Of a stretch of 64,000 nt of DNA, positions 60,001 through 64,000 are shown in pieces; position 1 is the stretch's first letter, and the number at the start of each line of letters is the position of its first letter. The stretch is taken from the NCBI GenBank assembly GCA_001600415.1, contig BCJX01000004.1:949689-1013688 (forward strand), read 5' to 3'. The translations under genes and the position numbers were made by a program. Source of the stretch: Pascua guehoae. Its lineage: Eukaryota; Basidiomycota; Tremellomycetes; Trichosporonales; Trichosporonaceae. The notes under the pieces were generated by a model. The model made no database searches, had not been told where the DNA came from, and saw only the letters and a program-made list of their open reading frames with translations.

Positions 60001-60847
60001 TGCTTCCACTGACACACTTAGGCGTTTGAGCTGTGCTTTACCAACGCCGCCACGTTTGCCCACAGCCCGATGCGCTTCCTGTCGTTAGATCAGATTACGT
60101 TCCGCCTGCCCGTGCCCATTGGCGCCGTGGTGCGCTTTACGTCCAAGGTGGTCCGGACGACGCAGCCGGGCGACGGCCCGCCCTCGGACGGACTGCAGCC
60201 CGAGGCAAAGGTGCACGTCGTGGTCAAGGTCGAGGTCGAGGATGTGGCTACTGGGGTGAGTGCGAGTGCGAGTGAGGGTGCGAGTGCGGGTGCGAGAGCG
60301 AGTGCGAGAGCGAGTGCAAGTCCGAGTGCGAGTCCGAGTGGTTGGAATGCTGTGGTTTGTGCATTGGCCCCAGTTCCAGTTCTGGGGCGATGGTGTGGAC
60401 GAATGGGGTATAGGGGTTGGTGTTTGTTGTTGTTTTTATTTGTCCAAGTTTGTGGGACGCATGCCGGACGCACGGACATAGTCGACGCGTCGCGTGCACG
60501 TGTGCACAAGAGGGAGAAAACAAAGGTCGAGAGCGGGAGTGCCGGTGCCGGGTGCCCGGTTTCCCGCCAGTGCCTTGTTTGTTCTTTGTCTGCACGGCAC
60601 GGCACGCTCAGTCGCCGGCCAGATTCCAGTAGTAGCAAGTGTACTGTACTGACAAGAACAACAGGAACGCAAAGAGACAAACTCTTTCTACTTTACCATG
60701 GCAAAGGACGACGGACTGCCCATTGGCCGCACCGTCGTCCCCGAGACGTATGAAGAGGCCATGCAGTACCTCGAGGGCACGCGCCGCCTCGCGGTCGGCG
60801 ACGAGATGCGCCGTCTCTACCTTGCCGAAGGGTTTGACCAGGCCTAG
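57029..60847 (+). CDS. ACOT9-like acyl-CoA thioesterase, probably mitochondrial
   Basis: Seven exons (57029-57605, 57759-57779, 58506-58686, 58921-59194, 59794-59973, 60022-60255, 60665-60847) give 549 residues. The first 50 residues are Ala/Pro-rich with scattered Arg (MFRLHPRHLRTARMHT), compatible with mitochondrial import. Exon 2 is only 21 nt (RMGKLLE) and matches the start of the first hotdog unit. Hotdog 1: LDSLAGAVAYRHC, GIYIATASADRLDMF, KFSGFVTWTGNSSMEVFVKM. Hotdog 2: VQLMFPQERNLHGKVFGGFL, then AFELCFTNAATFA, then FLSLDQITFRLPVPIGAVVR, then NSFYFTMAK. The double hotdog and the ERN-x-HGKVFGG segment are typical of ACOT9/10 proteins, which hydrolyse acyl-CoA to free acid and CoA. Introns 2 (726 nt), 4 (599 nt) and 6 (409 nt) are long and repeat-bearing; intron 4 carries element copy E. 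Confidence 0.88.
58150..58189. repeat. Four copies of GGTGCTCCGT in thioesterase intron 2
   Basis: Head-to-tail 10-nt units, the last with one change. Confidence 0.9.
58378..58432. repeat. CA-rich microsatellite in thioesterase intron 2
   Basis: Interrupted (CA)n run about 75 nt before the exon 3 acceptor. Confidence 0.85.
59400..59479. mobile_element. MITE-like inverted-repeat element, copy E (80-bp hairpin)
   Basis: Left arm CAGATGTGTTCGGAAAGTC then ATGAGACTGCCAC. The right arm mirrors it with GTAGCAGCCTCACGACTTTC and ends GCATCTG. The arms are about 35 nt with few mismatches and almost no loop. TA flanks both ends (59398-59399 and 59480-59481). It sits in intron 4 of the thioesterase gene and could fold in the pre-mRNA. 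Confidence 0.8.
60256..60341. repeat. GAGTGC/GAGTGCG repeat at the 5' end of thioesterase intron 6
   Basis: About 13 units of 6-8 nt. The first contains the splice donor GTGAGT itself, so copies further in create several donor-like GTGAG strings. Confidence 0.85.
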
Positions 60848-61574
60848 GGACGAACCGAAATCAATCGGGCTAGGGCCCAGGCAGAGATTTAGGTGCTGGG
60901 GCCATGTACAGTACAGTACGAGCAGAGGGGACGATACACTGTATGCATATGCTGTTTGCCTTGAGAGGACGTGTACGCCGTGGCCGTGGCCGAGCCCGTG
61001 TCGGTGTCGGCGTTGGGCGATGGCAGATGCATGGCGCCCATGCCTGGTGCCCGGTGCTAGTGGCCGGTGATTCCGGCGGATGGGCGCATGGGTTTAGTTT
61101 AGTTCCGTCCTAATGACGCCTGCCCAGAAGAGAAGAGTACGCCATGAGCCATGAGCCATGTGCCACCCAACTGAACCCACCCCCACTCCATCCATCCACT
61201 CTCCACTACAGTACTGCGCGCGCAACCTTGTTCCCGCCTGTGCACCTCGTTCCCGTCCCCACACCATCCCATCCACCGCCGCACGTCGCGCCGGCCCGCC
61301 AGCAGCCCAGCGAGCGCCAACACGAACACGGACACGAACACGGACACGGACACGAACACGGACGGGCACCGCGAGCGCATCCAGCCACCGCGTCGGCGCG
61401 TGACCGCCGCTCGACACTCGGTCATCGTCAACTGAACCCAACGCGCAGCCACAAGCCACACCCCAGTAAACACCCCCACCCCTGCCCAGCTTGCGCAACC
61501 ACCTGAACGCGCCACCTGAACACGCGCGACACCACCCCAACCACGCCCAACTCCCCCCCCCAGCCTACCTCAGC
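60848..61574. other. Intergenic, promoter of STE50
   Basis: No gene seen. Contains an ACACGAACACGG repeat (61320-61362), followed by a C-rich leader up to 61575. Confidence 0.5.
61320..61362. repeat. CACGAACACGGA tandem repeat
   Basis: Units alternate CACGAACACGGA and CACGGA. A CGTGTTCGTGTT repeat in STE50 intron 1 (about 61763-61790) is roughly its inverse complement. Confidence 0.85.
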
Positions 61575-63325
61575 ATGACGGCCATCTCGCCGCGCGCGAC
61601 GCTCCCGGAAGCGACGATTCTCGAGTGGGACGAGGCGGCCGTCAACACGTACCTCGTCTCCCTCGGCCTCGACGGCTACGAGACGGTCATCTATGGTGCG
61701 TCCTAGGGCTTTGGGGCCAGGTGTGAGCTGCCGCCGACGCGTCGTGTTCTGATGGCGCGGGGCGTGTTCGTGTTCGTGTTCGTGCTCGCGAGCGGGCGAG
61801 CGAGCGAGAGGGCGCGCGGGGGGTGGGCGAGCGGGCGAGCGAGCCGGCGCGTGCTCCCTCTCGGTAGCGTTGGCGTGGCCGTGTCGTCCCCGCTCGCGTA
61901 CGCGCCCGAGTTCAGTGCAGTGACGAGCGGCTTGGCGGACGCGCCGCACGGCGCGCGGCGCGTGCGGCGGCGAGCCGTGTGCCGCGAGCCGCGAGCGGTG
62001 CAGCGTGCGATGGGCGGAGGGAGGGATCCTCCTGATCCTCGTGCTGCGCGTCAGTGCCCCAGTCCCAGTGGGTGGCATCGCCGGCCTGTGTCCGCGTCGC
62101 GTGCCCGGCGTGCTCCCGCGCGTGTCGCGCATCAGTGTGCGCTGTAGCGCGTACGCTGTCCGCCTCGTGGGTCTAGGCGCCGAGCACGGGGTGATGAGCA
62201 GGCAATGTGCACCACCTCCCGCCGAGCACACGGTCACGGTCACATTCTGAATGTTTACGTTTGCGCCGACTAACTCCAGAACACGGCATCACGGGCGATG
62301 TGCTGTGTGCGCTCGACAACGAGACGCTCGTCGACCTCGGCATGTCGTCGTTGGGCCACCGGCTTAATGTCCTCCGGAACGTGTTTGAGATTAAAAAGGA
62401 GCAGGGGATAGAGATTTCAGAGGATGATTGGCGGCCACATGGTGAGTCTGCCTGGGTACCGNNNNNNNNNNNNNNNNNNNNNNNNNNNNNNNNNNNNNNN
62501 NNNNNNNNNNNNNNNNNNNNNNNNNNNNNNNNNNNNNNNNNNNNNNNNNNNNNNNNNNNNNCCATACCCTTCCTCCCGACACGCCCCACGGTCCCCAGTT
62601 CCAAAATGGCATGAATAGCCGCCATCCGCCCCCTCTTGTGTAGCTTTACAGTACCAGGGCGAATTTGCACCGGGTGTGGGAGCAGGATGGGCTTAATTTG
62701 TTGTTTAGGCAGGGTGTTCCGCGTGAGTCTTGAGCAAGAGAGGAGGGGAGGGGAGGAGGAGGGGAGGAGGGGACGGGCAAAGGGGAGACCGGGATGGGAG
62801 GCGGGATGAGCGGCGAAGAGGAGAGCGGAAGGCATTAGGAAGAGGGTTCGGACGGGAGGAAATTGGGGTTTGGCCTTTGGAGTTGGAGAGAGCAAGGAGC
62901 AAGCAGGCTAGAACAAGGAGCAGGCATGCTGTTAGGCATGCTGTTCGACGGAGGAGAAGGGAGGCTGTTTGGTGTGTCTCGCGGGGCCCGCGTAGAGAGG
63001 ACAAGGTGGCGGCGAGTTGCGCGTGGGGGGCGTCACAGCTGCGCGCCGCCTACGCTGTCACGGCGGATAGGTGGCCAGGATGCGCGTAATGGTGCCCGTA
63101 GGGGCCGACTCCGCGCGACAGCAGTGGCGGGGCTTGCCATATGGCTGTATTTGCCGCCTGGCAGCTGGCTACAGTGCCAGTGACAACTTTGGGCTGGAAC
63201 GATTCTTGTGCCACTGTGCAAAGCAGTGACGCGCTTGCACTCGCGACGTAGGCGAGTACACTGGCGACCCAGGTTGCCGATGCCGTGTGTCGCTTGTGTG
63301 CATGGGGTGCCTACAACACTCCCCG

Positions 63326-63386
<61 letters not shown>

Positions 63387-64000
63387 AGCCCTTACTCCCC
63401 CCCCGCCACCCGCAGGGGCAGTGCTGACCCACAGAGGAGGTTGCCCTCGAAGCGATGGAAACCGCAGCGACCATCGAGCGGATGTGGAACCTCGTCCTGG
63501 ATCAGCAGGAGCGCCTCCTACAGCTCGAAAGGGACCACACGCGCCTGATCCGAGCCCTCCAGACGAGCGGCATCACACTACAAGGATTAACGCCGTCGAT
63601 TGTCGAGGACGCGGCGACGCCCACGACTGCGACCGGCGTGTCATACCAGTTTGACTCGCCAAGCCACATCACCTCTACCTCTGGCGGGCTGACACCACGA
63701 CCGCCGACGCTGGACCGGCTCGCGAGCACCGACTCTGTGCGCCAGGTCGCTCACCGCCACGCCCAGCGCTCGGACGGCCAGGGAACATCGTCGGCGCCGT
63801 TGCCGTCGTCTCCTATACCCCAAGTCGATCTCCACTCTACACCAGCACCCCCGGGCACCGCAGTCGCAGACGGGTCGCGCGCAAAGGCCGATGCGCACCA
63901 CCAGGCCAAATCGTTCCGCGTCACCATGGAAGATCCCTGCTGGAAGGTCTTGCCGGCCGCACTGAAAAAGTACAAGATCAACGACGATTGGAAGCAGTAT
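61575..64000 (+). CDS. STE50: Ste50-like MAPK adaptor (SAM and RA domains), 3' end outside window
   Basis: Exons 61575-61695, 62280-62441 and 63435 to beyond 64000 share one frame. Residues about 14-80 form a SAM domain (ILEWDEAAVNTYLVSLGLDG; then HGITGDVLCALDNETLVDLG; LGHRLNVLRNVFEIK). Exon 3 starts with a short coiled coil (WNLVLDQQERLLQLERDH), then a Ser/Thr/Pro-rich linker, and from about residue 251 the start of a Ras-association domain (SFRVTMEDPCWKVLPAALKK). This order is that of fungal Ste50, which tethers the MAPKKK Ste11 to membranes and Cdc42 in mating, filamentation and osmotic pathways. Intron 2 (993 nt) contains a 100-N gap and a 61-nt C run, so an extra exon hidden in the gap cannot be excluded. 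The acceptor at 63434 has a gctgac branch site. Confidence 0.88.
62462..62561. other. Assembly gap (100 N) in STE50 intron 2
   Basis: Exactly 100 N. It begins 20 nt after the exon 2 donor, so it lies inside the intron. Confidence 0.95.
63326..63386. repeat. C homopolymer, 61 nt, in STE50 intron 2
   Basis: Uninterrupted run ending 48 nt before the exon 3 acceptor. Confidence 0.9.

Overview
The window looks like a GC-rich (roughly 57-60% by eye) basidiomycete nuclear genome, most likely a tremellomycete yeast. The evidence is: genes broken by short introns with GTGAGT-type donors and CTAAC/CTGAC branch sites just before CAG acceptors; a CAP59/CMT1-type (GT69) capsule-family mannosyltransferase; and a gene set of plain fungal housekeeping factors (TAF1, MGM1, COX18, COX6A, SEC63, STE50). 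Nothing viral or bacterial was seen. Exon models were built by hand from splice signals and reading-frame continuity and are given exon by exon.

Layout. 1-2.1 kb: a tRNA-Arg-like remnant, a G homopolymer, one copy of a TA-flanked inverted-repeat element, then a pyrimidine-rich leader. 2.1-4.5 kb (+): a single-pass membrane protein with a large extracellular part. 4.5-13.1 kb: a gene-poor stretch with a tRNA-Asp gene (10-nt intron), three more copies of the element, an assembly gap in a poly-C tract and one small Cys-rich membrane protein gene (-). 13.1-15.5 kb (+): the GT69 mannosyltransferase. 16.7-20.5 kb (+): an AP180/CALM endocytic adaptor. 20.9-24.5 kb (-): TAF1. 25.1-26.8 kb (+): an Old Yellow Enzyme-like flavoprotein. 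27.3-29.5 kb (-): two unrecognised genes that appear only after splicing. 30.0-33.3 kb (+): MGM1. 33.3-37.4 kb: intergenic. 37.4-43.7 kb (+): a 2,067-residue DUF1765/UPF0592 protein. 45.1-48.2 kb (-): COX18. 49.5-50.5 kb (-): COX6A/COX13. 51.4-53.9 kb (+): SEC63. 57.0-60.8 kb (+): an ACOT9-like acyl-CoA thioesterase. 61.6 kb to the end (+): STE50, truncated by the window edge.

The genes do not form an operon-like system. Four encode mitochondrial proteins (MGM1, COX18, COX6A and probably the thioesterase), two serve membrane traffic or translocation (AP180, SEC63), and two may belong to MAPK signalling (STE50, and the DUF1765 protein if it is Ahk1-like). Divergent pairs TAF1/OYE, the 245-residue gene/MGM1, and COX6A/SEC63 share intergenic promoters.

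The most notable unlisted structure is a family of miniature inverted-repeat elements (termini CAGGTG or CAGATG, mostly flanked by TA), with six recognisable copies, one an 80-bp hairpin inside a thioesterase intron. Long C homopolymers (up to 74 nt) coincide with, or lie near, assembly gaps. Tandem repeats crowd introns and intergenic DNA.
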